From contig NZ_FNFH01000003.1 in NCBI RefSeq assembly GCF_900100355.1, positions 620,001 to 684,000 of the forward strand: a DNA stretch of 64,000 nt. Direction: 5' to 3'. This DNA comes from Microbulbifer yueqingensis (GTDB lineage: Bacteria > Pseudomonadota > Gammaproteobacteria > Pseudomonadales > Cellvibrionaceae). Shown piece after piece: positions 19,474 through 28,823 of this stretch; positions within the stretch are counted from its first letter, which is position 1, and every line of letters begins with the position of its first letter. The position numbers and the translations under genes are program-made. The notes under the pieces were generated by a model. It worked only from the letters and a program-made list of their open reading frames with translations. It had not been told where the DNA came from and made no database searches.

Positions 19474-20541
19474 TCAGGCCTGCGCGCGCGCCAGGGCCCG
19501 GCGACGCTGGAACTCCATGACGCGCTGGCGGTAATGCTCCGCCGTCTGGGCGGTGAATACGCTGCGGTTTTCGTCCTTGAGCTCCCCGCCGAGATGCTCG
19601 GCAATTTCGCGGGACACCGACAGCATCAATTCGAATGCCTTGATCGCCTCGCCCTCAACCGGCAGGGCGAGAAACAGGCTTACCCCGGGAGTGGTGAACT
19701 CCTCCATCCTGCCCAGCTCAAATATTCCGGGAACCACCATGTTGGCAAGGCTGAAAATCACCGGGCCGTCATCGCCGCCCCCCAGGTGATAGTGGAATAT
19801 ATCCATATCCCCGAAGCGCATGTTGACCGCCATGAGGGCCCGCAGCAGGTCATTGCCCTCGAAAACGTCACCCTCGGGAGCCATGATATTGATAATCAAT
19901 ACCTCGTCCACCCGGGGCCTCTCGGCACCACCGGCCCCGGACCGTCGCTCCCGTCGGTCCACTCTCGATGTGACACTTGCCTCTTCCGGACGGGGCTCCG
20001 CGGCCCTGTTTTTCTTCAGCACGGGTTCGACCTGCTCTTCCTGCTCGGTTTCACTCAGGGCTTTGAGGCTGTCTGACTCATCAAGTTCCGGCTCACGCCG
20101 GATCTCTTCGTCCCCGCTCTCTGCGGCGACCGAGTCCATCAGGGTCGGGACCTGCTCCTCGAGGTTGAGTGAGGCCTGGCGGGGCTCGTCTCCCTCTCGG
20201 TCCGAATCCGGTGCGGCCGGAGATGGCTTTTCCACTGGCTGGGCTCCCTCTTGTACCTTGCGGTTGACCTGCAGCGCCTCTTCCAGTGCACGGCGTTGCA
20301 CCACGCGTACGCTTCCGGGAAGCTCCCGAGCGATCTGGGCACGCTTCCGCGCCTCCTCGGGATCAACCCACTCACTCTCCTCCCGGGTGGCCTTGCCGCC
20401 ATAGGCGTCGCCATACATCGCCCGCGTCAGGTTGCGCGAGGTTCGGCTCGCCTCCCGGTATCGCACAATCGTACGACGCACACCGTCAACCAGCGCCAGC
20501 ACCACCACCAGCGCCAGGATCATGATCAGCCAGTTGTCCAT
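19474..20541 (-). CDS. zipA: Cell division protein ZipA
   Basis: This 355-residue protein has an N-terminal membrane anchor (MDNWLIMILALVVVLALVDG), a long Glu/Pro/Arg-rich linker (about 45-210) and the ZipA_C FtsZ-binding domain (about 215-345, VLIINIMAPEGDVFEGNDL, MRFGDMDIFHYH, FSLANMVVPGIFEL). ZipA tethers FtsZ to the inner membrane at the divisome. It lies 24 bp after smc and 111 bp before ligA, an order common in Pseudomonas and relatives. Confidence 0.95.
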   Translation of the reverse strand: MDNWLIMILALVVVLALVDGVRRTIVRYREASRTSRNLTRAMYGDAYGGKATREESEWVDPEEARKRAQIARELPGSVRVVQRRALEEALQVNRKVQEGAQPVEKPSPAAPDSDREGDEPRQASLNLEEQVPTLMDSVAAESGDEEIRREPELDESDSLKALSETEQEEQVEPVLKKNRAAEPRPEEASVTSRVDRRERRSGAGGAERPRVDEVLIINIMAPEGDVFEGNDLLRALMAVNMRFGDMDIFHYHLGGGDDGPVIFSLANMVVPGIFELGRMEEFTTPGVSLFLALPVEGEAIKAFELMLSVSREIAEHLGGELKDENRSVFTAQTAEHYRQRVMEFQRRRALARAQA

Positions 20542-20565
20542 AGCAAGCGTCTCTCCTTTACGCCC

Positions 20566-23500
20566 TTACGCGGATGCCAGCTCGGCCGCCTCTTCCACAT
20601 CCACAGACACCAGTCGCGACACCCCCGGCTCGTGCATGGTCACACCGAGCAGCTGGTGCGCCATCTCCATGGCGATCTTGTTGTGAGTAATGTAAATAAA
20701 CTGCACATGTTCGGACATCTCCTGCACCATGCGCGCGTAACGCCCCACGTTGGCATCATCCAGCGGTGCATCCACTTCGTCCAGCATACAGAAAGGCGCC
20801 GGATTGAGGCGAAAGATGGAAAATACCAGTGCGATGGCCGTGAGTGCTTTTTCCCCGCCCGAGAGCAGGTGGATAGTGCTGTTACGCTTGCCGGGCGGGC
20901 GCGCCATGATCGCGATACCGGTATCCAGCAGGTCCTCCCCGGTCAGCTCCAGGTAGGCATGGCCACCACCGAACACCTTCGGGAAGAGCTCCTGCAAACC
21001 GCTGTTGACCTTGTCGAAGGTCTCCTTGAAACGGGTCCTGGTTTCCCGGTCGATGCGCTTGATCGCATTCTCCAGGGTCTCGAGCGCGTCGGTCAGGTCA
21101 CTGTACTGCCGGTCCAGGTACTCCTTGCGCTCTGACTCCTGCTTGTACTCGTCAATGGCGGCCAAGTTGATGGCACCGAGGCGAGAGATCCGCGCCGCCA
21201 CCAGTTCCAGCTCCTCCTGCACCTGGGCGATGGTGAGGTCGCCGGGTAGCTCTTCCAGTACCTGGTCCACTTCGTAATCGGATTCGCGCAGCTGTTCAAC
21301 CAGGCCGTTGCGCTGCACCTCCAGCGTCTGCGCTGCCAGGCGCTCCTGCTCGAGCTGGGCGCGCACGCCCTGCAGGGCAGACTCGACCTTGTGGCGTTCC
21401 TGCTCCTGCTCGCGCAGGCCGCTTTCTACCTCTTCCAGTTTCTTGCGCGCCTCGGACAACTCGGTTTCCACTTCCATGCGCTCGGCCAGCTTCTCTTCCA
21501 GCTCGGCCTGGAAATCCTGGGAGGGGTCCTCGCTCTCCGCCATCTGTTCCTGCAGCAGCTCGCGGCGACTGCGCAACCGCTCAAGCTGCTCCCGCATAAC
21601 CTGCAGGGTACGCTCGAGAGACATCATCTGGGTGCGCACCGATTGCTCGCGCATGGCCAGCTCGTGAGCCTTGTCCTTGTCCTCGCGGGCCCGCTGGCGT
21701 GCCGCATCAAGGGCCTCGCGCAACTCGTCGCGGCGAGCCAGCAGTACTTCGCGGCGATCGGTATCGTCGCTCATGGCCTCGAGCGCTTCCTGCAGCAGCA
21801 GGCGGGCCTCGGAGAGGGACTCGCCCTCCATTTCCAGCTGCTCGCGCACTTCCGCCAGTTCCTGCTCGACGCGGCTGCTGCGCTCGTTCATTTGCTCGGC
21901 GCGGGCCCGCCGGGCGGACAGCTGGCTGCGCAGTTCGGACTCGCGACGGCTGAGCTGCTCCATCTCATTGCGGGACTGCTCGATCGCAGCCTCCACGTCC
22001 GCGGCTTCACGCCGCAACTCCTCGCGCTGCTCCGACAGGCTTTCGATCTGTTCTTCGCAGGCGGCAATAGTGGAATCCAGCTCCTCCAGCTCCTGCTTGC
22101 GCGCCAGGACGCCCGCTTCGGCGTCGGACGCCCGGCTGACCCGCAGCCAGTTCGGTCCCAGCCAGAGGCCGTCGCGGGTGACAATGGATTCGTGGGCCTG
22201 CAGTTGCGATCGCTGTGCCAGCGCCGCGGGCAGGTCCTCTGCGGTATAGATTCCAGACAGCAGGGCGGCCAGGGCGTCCGGCCCCTCCACGACCTCGGCC
22301 AGCGCCGGCAGGCTGCCGTCGGTAACAGGCGGGACGGTACTGCCGTCGACAAAGATTGCCTGGCCACTCTCGAGGCTGGCGAGCCCACCGGCCAGGCTCT
22401 CCAGCTGGTCGACACAGACCGCCTGCAACTGGCTGCCGAGCACCGTCTCCACGGCCTTTTCCCAGCCGTCTCTGGCACTCACCTGGTCGGCCAGGCGCGG
22501 GCGATCCGCGAGCGCCTGCTGCTGCAACCAGTTGTCGACTGCCTTGCCCTGCCCCAGTGCGGCCTGCTGCAGGGCCTCCAGTGAGGCGTAGCGACCGCGG
22601 CTGGTTTGCAGCTGCAAACGCAGCTGGTCGAGCTCGCTCGCAACGTCACTCTCACGGCTGCGCAGCTCGGCCAGCGACTCGTTCTTCTCCGCCACCGACT
22701 CGCGGCGTTCGCCAGCCTGCATCTCCAGCTCGGCCAGTTGCTCGCTCAGCTGCTCGAAATCCTCGTCCTCGCCGCTCTCGGCCAGGCGGCCCTGCTCTTC
22801 CTTCAGCTTGTTGATGCGTTCCTGCAACCGCTGGCCCGATGTCTCCAGGTGCTGGATGCGGGACTGCTGTACCTCGGCCTTCTGGCGTGAACCGGAAGCC
22901 CCGGCATTGAACTGGTCCCACTCATTCTGCCAGTCGCGCATCAGGTCTTCAGCGGACTGGAGCGCAAGGGCGGATTCCTCTTCGGCAGCCTGGACCATCT
23001 CCAGGTCGGGCGTAATGACTTCCAGCTCGGCTTCAAACTGGGCCGCCTTCTCGCGATCGGTTTCCAGCCCGGTCTCCGCCTCACGGTACTCCTGCTCGGT
23101 TTGCTGCAGGTCGGATTGCAGGCGAGTGTTGCGCTCCCGCGCGTGGGCGATGCTCTGTTCGATACGCGCAATATCGGCGCCGACGGCATAGAAGCGCCCC
23201 TGCACCTCATTGAAGCTGTCAGACAGCTCGTGATACCCGACGCGCTTCTGCTCGATATCCGTGTCGCAGCTTACCTGGCGGGTCACCAGCTCTTCCACGG
23301 TGAGCTCCAGCTCGGAAATCTGCTGCTGCTTACCGCTGGCCTGGTCGTTGAGATCCCGGTACTTCAATGCCTGCAGGTGGGCCTTGTGGCTGCGCTCCTC
23401 CTGCTTGAAGCGACTGTATTTCTCCGCCGCTGCGGCCTGGCGTTCGAGGCGCGACAACTGGCGATCAAGCTCGTCACGGATATCGGTGAGACGTTCCAGG

Positions 23501-24069
23501 TTCTCGTGGGTCCGGCGCATGCGGTTCTCGGTATCGCGCCGGCGCTCCTTGTACTTGGAGATGCCGGCGGCCTCCTCGATGTAGACCCGCAGCTCCTCGG
23601 GCTTGGCCTCGATCAGCTTGGAGATCATGCCCTGCTCGATGATGGCATAGCTGCGCGGCCCCAGGCCGGTACCCAGGAACAGGTCGGTCACATCGCGGCG
23701 ACGGCACTTGTCGCCATTCAGGTAGTAATTGTTCTGGCCGTCGCGGGTCACACGGCGCTTGACCGAGATTTCGGCGAACCCGGCGTAGGGACCGGCCAGC
23801 TTGCCGGCGGAGTTGTCGAACACCAGCTCGATAGAGGCCTGGCCCACCGGCTTGCGGCCGCTGGAGCCATTGAAGATCACGTCGGTCATCGAGTCACCGC
23901 GCAGGTTCTTCGCCGACGATTCACCCATCACCCAGCGGACGGCGTCGATGGTGTTGGACTTGCCACAGCCATTCGGCCCCACTACCGCGCTCAGGTTGGA
24001 GGGAAAATGAACAGTAGTCGGGTCAACGAAGGATTTGAAACCCGCAAGCTTGATGCACTTCAGACGCAT
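20566..24069 (-). CDS. smc: Chromosome segregation protein SMC
   Basis: This 1167-residue protein has the full SMC architecture: Walker A (GPNGCGKSNT, residues 31-40), two long coiled coils, a hinge at about 500-650, the C-terminal ATPase signature LSGGEKALTA and Walker B (FCMLDEVDAPLDD). It forms the condensin-like ring that compacts and helps segregate the chromosome. It is first in the cluster with zipA and ligA. No scpA or scpB is in the window. ATG 24069 fits the family start (MRLKCIKLAGFKSF). Confidence 0.97.
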   Translation of the reverse strand: MRLKCIKLAGFKSFVDPTTVHFPSNLSAVVGPNGCGKSNTIDAVRWVMGESSAKNLRGDSMTDVIFNGSSGRKPVGQASIELVFDNSAGKLAGPYAGFAEISVKRRVTRDGQNNYYLNGDKCRRRDVTDLFLGTGLGPRSYAIIEQGMISKLIEAKPEELRVYIEEAAGISKYKERRRDTENRMRRTHENLERLTDIRDELDRQLSRLERQAAAAEKYSRFKQEERSHKAHLQALKYRDLNDQASGKQQQISELELTVEELVTRQVSCDTDIEQKRVGYHELSDSFNEVQGRFYAVGADIARIEQSIAHARERNTRLQSDLQQTEQEYREAETGLETDREKAAQFEAELEVITPDLEMVQAAEEESALALQSAEDLMRDWQNEWDQFNAGASGSRQKAEVQQSRIQHLETSGQRLQERINKLKEEQGRLAESGEDEDFEQLSEQLAELEMQAGERRESVAEKNESLAELRSRESDVASELDQLRLQLQTSRGRYASLEALQQAALGQGKAVDNWLQQQALADRPRLADQVSARDGWEKAVETVLGSQLQAVCVDQLESLAGGLASLESGQAIFVDGSTVPPVTDGSLPALAEVVEGPDALAALLSGIYTAEDLPAALAQRSQLQAHESIVTRDGLWLGPNWLRVSRASDAEAGVLARKQELEELDSTIAACEEQIESLSEQREELRREAADVEAAIEQSRNEMEQLSRRESELRSQLSARRARAEQMNERSSRVEQELAEVREQLEMEGESLSEARLLLQEALEAMSDDTDRREVLLARRDELREALDAARQRAREDKDKAHELAMREQSVRTQMMSLERTLQVMREQLERLRSRRELLQEQMAESEDPSQDFQAELEEKLAERMEVETELSEARKKLEEVESGLREQEQERHKVESALQGVRAQLEQERLAAQTLEVQRNGLVEQLRESDYEVDQVLEELPGDLTIAQVQEELELVAARISRLGAINLAAIDEYKQESERKEYLDRQYSDLTDALETLENAIKRIDRETRTRFKETFDKVNSGLQELFPKVFGGGHAYLELTGEDLLDTGIAIMARPPGKRNSTIHLLSGGEKALTAIALVFSIFRLNPAPFCMLDEVDAPLDDANVGRYARMVQEMSEHVQFIYITHNKIAMEMAHQLLGVTMHEPGVSRLVSVDVEEAAELASA

Positions 24070-24261
24070 GTATTGTTAACTCGGTATTTTGTTATTCGCC
24101 GGCGCCTGGCAACCGGCCGGCGATGGCCGCACCAAAACGCCGATTGTACATGCCCGGCGCGGTGGTTTCAGCGGTAATTTTCGATTAGCAGCGGACGGCG
24201 GCACTGGCGGGGAGAACCCCGCCGGCCCCGGGGGAAAGGGCTCGCGGACGCGGCCCCGACC

Positions 24262-25521
24262 CTAGAGCTGCCGGTCGATGGTGATTGCCACCGGCCGGCT
24301 CCAGTCGGACTCCGGCAGGGATTCGATACTGCCCTGCCAGTCCCCGGGCGCGGGCCGCGCATCGCCATTGACCGCCAGGCGCGCCACCAGCTGCACCGCC
24401 TGGACACTGGCCAGGGAGCGCCCGGGCATCATCGCCCGGGATTCGTCCAGTACCACCTCGGCGGGCAGGTCACCGGCAGAGAGACGCACGATGGCGAGCG
24501 GCATGGGGCTCTCGGCCCCACGGGCATAGATGAATACCGGAGTGTCGTCCGCCGCCTCCACGCCGTCGGCCAGGCTCACGCTGACGCGGATCGCGGGCTC
24601 ACTGCTGGCGGGATCTTCACTACTGACTGGGGTATTCGCTACGGTCGCGCTCTCGAGCGTCTCACCGCGCTCGACCAGGGCCTTTTCCGCGCGGGCAACG
24701 CCCGCGGCCAGGGCCTCGGCGGCTGCCGAGCCGGGCGCAAGCTGGTTGAGCGCGCGCTGCCACAGGGCCCGCGCCACGCGGAAGTTCTCTTCCTCGAACG
24801 CCGCGATCCCGGCCAGGCCCAGGGCGGTACCGTTGTCGGGCTGGGCCTCCAGCACCTCGCCAACCAGGCGGCGCACCTCGTCGGTGACGCGGGAGCCCTG
24901 CTGGAAAAACAGCGCCTGCGCCAGCTCTGCCTTGACGCCCGCCGCCTGCGGCTCGCGCTCGACGATGTAGCGGTAGGACTCCACCGCACCGTCAAGGTCG
25001 CCGCCCACCATAAGCCGCTGCGCAAGCACGTAGCGTGTGGTGAGGTCTTCCGGGTTGGCCCGTGTGCGCTCCAGCAGCTGGCTGGTGATGCGCGCCTCCG
25101 TGGCCCGGTTGGACTTACCCTGCTGGCTGGCGACGATATCGCGGTAGAGCTCGAGCTCGCCCACGTGGCCACTCTGGAAATAGATCGCCAGCGCCACCAC
25201 CGGCAGCACTACCGCCAGCGCCAGTAGCAGCCCGCGACCACCCTGGCGGGACTCGCCATTCACCGACTGCTCGGCCTGCAGAAGGTTGCGGGCCATTTCC
25301 GCCTCCAGTTGCGTGAACTGGGCATCATCCATCGCGCCGCTGGCCCGGGCGGCTTCCAGCTCGGAACGCTGCTCGCGATACAGGGCAGCCAGGGCTGCCC
25401 GTTTCTCCTCCACCCCGGCATTCATTTTCCGCTGGGCGCCCGCACCCCTCAGGGCAGGCCACAACAGCAGGAACACCACCAGCAGAACCAGGGCCGCCAG
25501 GCCCAGCCATAACTCAATCAT
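24262..25521 (-). CDS. ccmI: Cytochrome c maturation protein CcmI (TPR)
   Basis: This 419-residue inner-membrane protein has a first helix (IELWLGLAALVLLVVFLLLW), a basic/acidic cytoplasmic loop, a second helix near 92-110 and a periplasmic TPR region (about 120-290), followed by a C-terminal domain. CcmI binds the C-termini of apocytochromes c and hands them to CcmFH. ATG 25521 overlaps the ccmH stop by 8 nt, which implies translational coupling; the frame also opens at an upstream GTG. It is separated from ccmABCDEFG by nearly 3 kb of unrelated genes. Confidence 0.9.
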   Translation of the reverse strand: MIELWLGLAALVLLVVFLLLWPALRGAGAQRKMNAGVEEKRAALAALYREQRSELEAARASGAMDDAQFTQLEAEMARNLLQAEQSVNGESRQGGRGLLLALAVVLPVVALAIYFQSGHVGELELYRDIVASQQGKSNRATEARITSQLLERTRANPEDLTTRYVLAQRLMVGGDLDGAVESYRYIVEREPQAAGVKAELAQALFFQQGSRVTDEVRRLVGEVLEAQPDNGTALGLAGIAAFEEENFRVARALWQRALNQLAPGSAAAEALAAGVARAEKALVERGETLESATVANTPVSSEDPASSEPAIRVSVSLADGVEAADDTPVFIYARGAESPMPLAIVRLSAGDLPAEVVLDESRAMMPGRSLASVQAVQLVARLAVNGDARPAPGDWQGSIESLPESDWSRPVAITIDRQL

Positions 25522-26062
25522 TGCGTTCGCTTCCACCTTCGCCCGACTCGCCGTCTTGCAGCCGGTCCTCTCCCAGGAGTGCCTGCAGGCGGCGACGCTC
25601 GTCGGCCGTCAGCTCACCACTCGCGTCGTCCTGCCGCGCACCAGTACCCGACCGCGAGCGCATCACTACCACCACGAGGGCCACAAGACCGATGGCGGCA
25701 AAGACACCGGGAGCAATCCAGAGAGCCATGGTGTTGCGCTGTACCGGGGGGCGGTAGAGGACGAAATCCCCGTAGCGGGCCACCATGTAGTCGGTAATTT
25801 CCTGGTCGGTGAAGCCTTCCTCCAGCAACCGCCGGATCTCCCGCCGCAGGTCCTGGGCCACCGGAGAGTCAGAGCCTGCCAGGTTCTGGTTCTGGCACTT
25901 GGGACAGCGCATTTCCTCTATCAGTACCTGGTAGCGCGCCTGCAGCTCAGGGGTCGACAGTTGCTCGACCTCCACCGCGGCCGCCACAACCAGCGACAGG
26001 CACAGGCCACCCAGGGCCGCCACCAGGGATAGCCACCTGGTCTGTTTCACAAGCTCTCTCAC
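25514..26062 (-). CDS. ccmH: Cytochrome c maturation protein CcmH (CcmL/NrfF-type)
   Basis: This 182-residue protein has a signal or anchor helix, the thiol-redox motif RCPKCQNQN (C53 and C56), a three-helix periplasmic domain with SPVAQDLRREI, and a C-terminal transmembrane helix (about 108-130). It reduces apocytochrome thiols before haem attachment with CcmG and CcmF. The GTG start at 26062 is preceded by AGAGGGACTGG. It is divergent from tRNA-Val and overlaps ccmI by 8 nt. Confidence 0.92.
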   Translation of the reverse strand: MRELVKQTRWLSLVAALGGLCLSLVVAAAVEVEQLSTPELQARYQVLIEEMRCPKCQNQNLAGSDSPVAQDLRREIRRLLEEGFTDQEITDYMVARYGDFVLYRPPVQRNTMALWIAPGVFAAIGLVALVVVVMRSRSGTGARQDDASGELTADERRRLQALLGEDRLQDGESGEGGSERND

Positions 26063-26196
26063 CCAGTCCCTCTCTATCGGTTCGCCCGGTGGAAATTTGC
26101 GCGATTATACCAGCCTCCCCCGCCCCCCGCACTCGTCCGCAGGCCGCGCCGGACCTGCTTAACTTATTGAAAGGTAAAAAAATTTTTCACAAAGCG

Positions 26197-26224
26197 TTGA
26201 CGCACCGAAAAATATCATTACTAT
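26197..26224 (+). promoter_or_regulatory. Sigma70-type promoter of the tRNA-Val/tRNA-Asp unit
   Basis: TTGACG (26197-26202), 16-bp spacer, TACTAT (26219-26224), followed by a GC-rich discriminator. An A/T-rich UP-element-like stretch with seven A and five T lies just upstream of the -35. The layout is typical of a strong stable-RNA promoter. Confidence 0.65.
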
Positions 26225-26241
26225 ACGCAGCTCCTGACGCG

Positions 26242-26317
26242 GGGTGGTTAGCTCAGTTGGGAGAGCGACGGCCTTACAAGCCGTAGGTCACAGGTTCGAC
26301 CCCTGTACCACCCACCA
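26242..26317 (+). tRNA. tRNA-Val (anticodon TAC)
   Basis: This 76-nt cloverleaf has acceptor GGGTGGT pairing with ACCACCC, D-arm TTAGCTCAGTTGGGAGAGC, anticodon stem ACGGC/GCCGT with loop CTTACAA, T-loop GGTTCGACCCC, and encoded CCA. The anticodon TAC reads GTN valine codons. Confidence 0.97.
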
Positions 26318-26364
26318 CTTCCCCTTACCTGCCCGGCAGGTTAAAACAGGGAAGAAAGGAATGC

Positions 26365-26441
26365 GGACCGGTAGTTCAGTTGGTTAGAATGCCGGCCTGT
26401 CACGCCGGAGGTCGCGGGTTCGAGTCCCGTCCGGTCCGCCA
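26365..26441 (+). tRNA. tRNA-Asp (anticodon GTC)
   Basis: This 77-nt cloverleaf has acceptor GGACCGG/CCGGTCC, anticodon stem CCGGC/GCCGG with loop CTGTCAC, T-arm GCGGGTTCGAGTCCCGT, discriminator G and encoded CCA. It lies 47 bp after tRNA-Val and probably shares its promoter. Confidence 0.97.
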
Positions 26442-26486
26442 TATACAAAAAAGCCCTGCTCGCAAGAGCGGGGCTTTTTTGTATAT
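26441..26486 (+). terminator. Terminator of the tRNA-Val/tRNA-Asp transcript
   Basis: A near-perfect palindrome: ATATACAAAAAAGCCC, short inner stem GCTC/GAGC with loop GCAA, then GGGCTTTTTTGTATAT. The stem and the six-T run make a strong intrinsic terminator directly after the tRNA-Asp CCA. Confidence 0.93.
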
Positions 26487-26518
26487 GGCTGATCGGCGTG
26501 CAAGAACCCCCGTTCGAC

Positions 26519-26617
26519 AAATTCGCTACCAGCGAATTTGGACGCGGGAGCGCAGCGACGGCGCCCATCACTCCCGTCCGGCACCATGAAAAGTAAAGCC
26601 CGCTATCAGCGGGCTTT
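26519..26617. repeat. Inverted repeats and tRNA-Asp-like tail after the tRNA pair
   Basis: AAATTCGCT/AGCGAATTT form a perfect 9-bp inverted repeat with a 3-bp gap (26519-26539). At 26572-26586 the sequence TCCCGTCCGGCACCA copies the tRNA-Asp T-stem and 3' end (26425-26441) with a small deletion. It is followed by a second terminator-like hairpin, AAAGCCCGCT/AGCGGGCTTT (26595-26617). The arrangement mimics 'tRNA tail then terminator' and may be a relic of a lost tRNA copy. Confidence 0.4.
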
Positions 26618-26682
26618 CTCAGGTCCGGTAACTTTCTTCCCGCAGTGCCGCCTGCTCAATCATTATCGACGGTAGCGAGACG

Positions 26683-27402
26683 TTATCCCTCCCCCGCGCC
26701 GAATACCTGTCCAATCAGCACACTGCCCCGGGCCACCGGGTCTTTTCGGATCAGTGCTTCCTCCTGGCCAATACGACTGAACAGCATCGCCATGCTCCGG
26801 TCAATTACGTAGCGTTCAAGGTCCATGTCCGGCTTGTCGGCGACAGGCAGTTTTTCGTAGGCCGCCAGCAAAGTCCTGTACTGCTCGTAGAAACCGGTCT
26901 CACGGAGGTTTTCCTTAACAATCGGCTGATAGCGCAGGCGCAGGGCCCCTTCCGTCTGTCGCTGGAAGTAATCAGTTGCCGCTGTTTCACTGCCGCGGAC
27001 AATGCCAAGTGCATCGTTGACAGTCATACCCGTAATCGCCTGCTTGAATACCGGTGCCGCCTCGGCGACAGCCTGCTCGGCGCCGCGGTTCATGGCATTT
27101 TCCAGCTGGTCTACGTAACTGCCAAACCCGAACCGGCGCAGGCCGTCCGCGATCGGGCGGGCAGCTTGCGGGACCTGCAGGTTGAATGCACCTGTCCTGG
27201 AAAGGTGGGTACTGGCGCGGTCGGTGCTGGTATAAAGGGTTTCCTTGATGCCCCTCGCGAGCCGGGAATCGGTATCGTAGCCCGCATTCCGGGCCACCTG
27301 GTTACCCACATCAATCCACGGGGAAACTGCCTCCATATTCTGGCAACCGGTCAGCGCCATTCCTCCCGCGAGCAGGCAGGCCAGTAACGGGCGATATCTC
27401 AT
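26683..27402 (-). CDS. DUF4197 lipoprotein
   Basis: This 239-residue protein has a lipoprotein signal (GGMALTGC) and a C-terminal DUF4197 region: DALGIVRGSETAATDYF, YQPIVKENL, DLERYVIDRSMAMLFSRI and EEALIRKDPVARGSVL. It should be periplasmic and membrane-anchored; no function is known for the family. ATG 27402 follows AGGAG at 7 nt; the open frame continues upstream, but the signal peptide and ribosome site fix this start. Confidence 0.85.
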   Translation of the reverse strand: MRYRPLLACLLAGGMALTGCQNMEAVSPWIDVGNQVARNAGYDTDSRLARGIKETLYTSTDRASTHLSRTGAFNLQVPQAARPIADGLRRFGFGSYVDQLENAMNRGAEQAVAEAAPVFKQAITGMTVNDALGIVRGSETAATDYFQRQTEGALRLRYQPIVKENLRETGFYEQYRTLLAAYEKLPVADKPDMDLERYVIDRSMAMLFSRIGQEEALIRKDPVARGSVLIGQVFGAGEG

Positions 27403-27649
27403 GGTAAGTCTCCTGAATTCCAGATCGCCCGATACTAACCTATCCGACGCCTGCGGGAAGTGACGGGTGCCCCGATTCGCAATACAGCTGGTAGCCAGGC
27501 TCGGCGCTGAGATCACCCGGGACCGCCCGTCGGCTGGCGGGAATGGGCCTGCAGGGCGCAACCCGCATGAAAAAAAATCAGAAAGACGAGCCATCCCACG
27601 GGCATGGGCATACCCGCGGCAAGGGAGGAACCGGAAATGGTCGAGCGTG

Positions 27650-28084
27650 CTAGCCGGTCGAGACGTTGACCTCGAGCGTCACCTCGCCGGAAAGTGATGC
27701 GGTAACCAGGCAGTGACTTTCGGCCTTCTCCAGCAGGCGCTGTGCTTTTTCCCGGTCTTCACCCTCCGGTATTACCAGGTCGGCACGGACTTCGAACGCT
27801 GTGAAGCGCGGCACACCGTCCGCTTTCTCCAGGGTACCGTCGACGGTGCATTCAAGATGCTGCCAGTCCAGGTCCCCATGCTGGGCAATGGCACGGAACG
27901 TGAGCACCAGGCAGTCCGCGACAGCAGCCACCAGCAGGTCTTCCGGCGACCAACGGTCACCGGGGCCGTCGAACTGTCGGGGCGGCGCGGTGGCAATAGT
28001 ATCCAGGCCTTCCGCCGTGACCTCGACATCACCCTCCTGGTCCGCACGGGCCGCTACGCGGTAATGATGAGGAAATTCCTGCAT
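27650..28084 (-). CDS. OsmC family protein
   Basis: This 144-residue protein has the OsmC/Ohr fold pattern with both redox cysteines, C58 (VAAVADCLV) and C125 (AESHCLVTAS), and the PEDLLVAAVADC helix. The family reduces organic hydroperoxides through the cysteine pair. It is cytoplasmic. It lies between the DUF4197 lipoprotein and YigZ, both on the same strand, but spacing of over 100 bp on each side argues against a tight operon. Confidence 0.9.
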   Translation of the reverse strand: MQEFPHHYRVAARADQEGDVEVTAEGLDTIATAPPRQFDGPGDRWSPEDLLVAAVADCLVLTFRAIAQHGDLDWQHLECTVDGTLEKADGVPRFTAFEVRADLVIPEGEDREKAQRLLEKAESHCLVTASLSGEVTLEVNVSTG

Positions 28085-28214
28085 GGCTTGATGGCACCTG
28101 ATGACTTTCTTTCAGACTAGGTGCGGGCCCCTGGAGCTTCAAGTTCACTCCGGGAAAACGGCGGCCGTATGCTGAAGCCATGACGCTGCGCGCTGGGGGA
28201 ATGTGGCGGGAAAC

Positions 28215-28823
28215 CTATTCGGCATCCGGTGCCGGGACCACACAGAATCCCTCGGCATCCAGCTGCTGGCGCAACCCCGGCCACCGGTCCTGCGGCAACT
28301 GTACCTCCACCGAGACTCCATTGCCGTACTCTGTCTCTCCAGCACGGCCACCGGCCTGCCCAACCAGGAAGCGCAACCGCGATTCCAGGGCAAAATCACA
28401 GGAAATCGTTACTTCAGTGAGAGGGATATATGGCGCCAGCTCGGCCCGCTGCAGTGCCGCTCCCACGGCACCGCGGTAGGCCCGCATCAGCCCCCCTACT
28501 CCCAGCTTGGTACCGCCGAAATAGCGCGTGACAATGGCACCCACGTTGCCCACACCCTGTTTCAGCAACAGCTCCAGCATGGGGCGACCCGCGCTGCCGC
28601 CCGGCTCACCGTCGTCATCCGACTGCATGATAGCGGGGTTGGCGGGATTGCCGATCACCAGGGCGGTGCAGTGATGGCTGGCATCCGGGTACTGGCTGCG
28701 CAGGGTTTCCAGCTGGTGGTGGAAGGCCGCCTTGTCCTCTACCGGTCCCAGCCAGCAGATAAAGCGGCTCTTCTTTTCCTCGGTCTCACTGACAACGGGA
28801 GAGCAGGGAATCTGGTAAGTCAC
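28215..28823 (-). CDS. yigZ: YigZ/IMPACT family protein
   Basis: This 202-residue protein shows the UPF0029 N-terminal domain with the hallmark ASHHCTALVIG, SDDDGEPGGSAGRPML and VTRYFGGTKLGVGGLMRAY, and a C-terminal DUF1949 domain. The family is related to eukaryotic IMPACT and its bacterial role is unclear. No ATG fits: GTG 28823 (or TTG 28829) gives the E. coli YigZ length, so the gene starts inside ccmG and overlaps its end by 38 nt. This implies cotranslation with the ccm operon. Confidence 0.88.
   Translation of the reverse strand: MTYQIPCSPVVSETEEKKSRFICWLGPVEDKAAFHHQLETLRSQYPDASHHCTALVIGNPANPAIMQSDDDGEPGGSAGRPMLELLLKQGVGNVGAIVTRYFGGTKLGVGGLMRAYRGAVGAALQRAELAPYIPLTEVTISCDFALESRLRFLVGQAGGRAGETEYGNGVSVEVQLPQDRWPGLRQQLDAEGFCVVPAPDAE

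Noticed and set aside
26384-26587. Minus-strand ORFs around tRNA-Asp
   Set aside because: They are translations of the tRNA complement (ending GTRTRDLRRDRPAF), a well-known annotation artefact.
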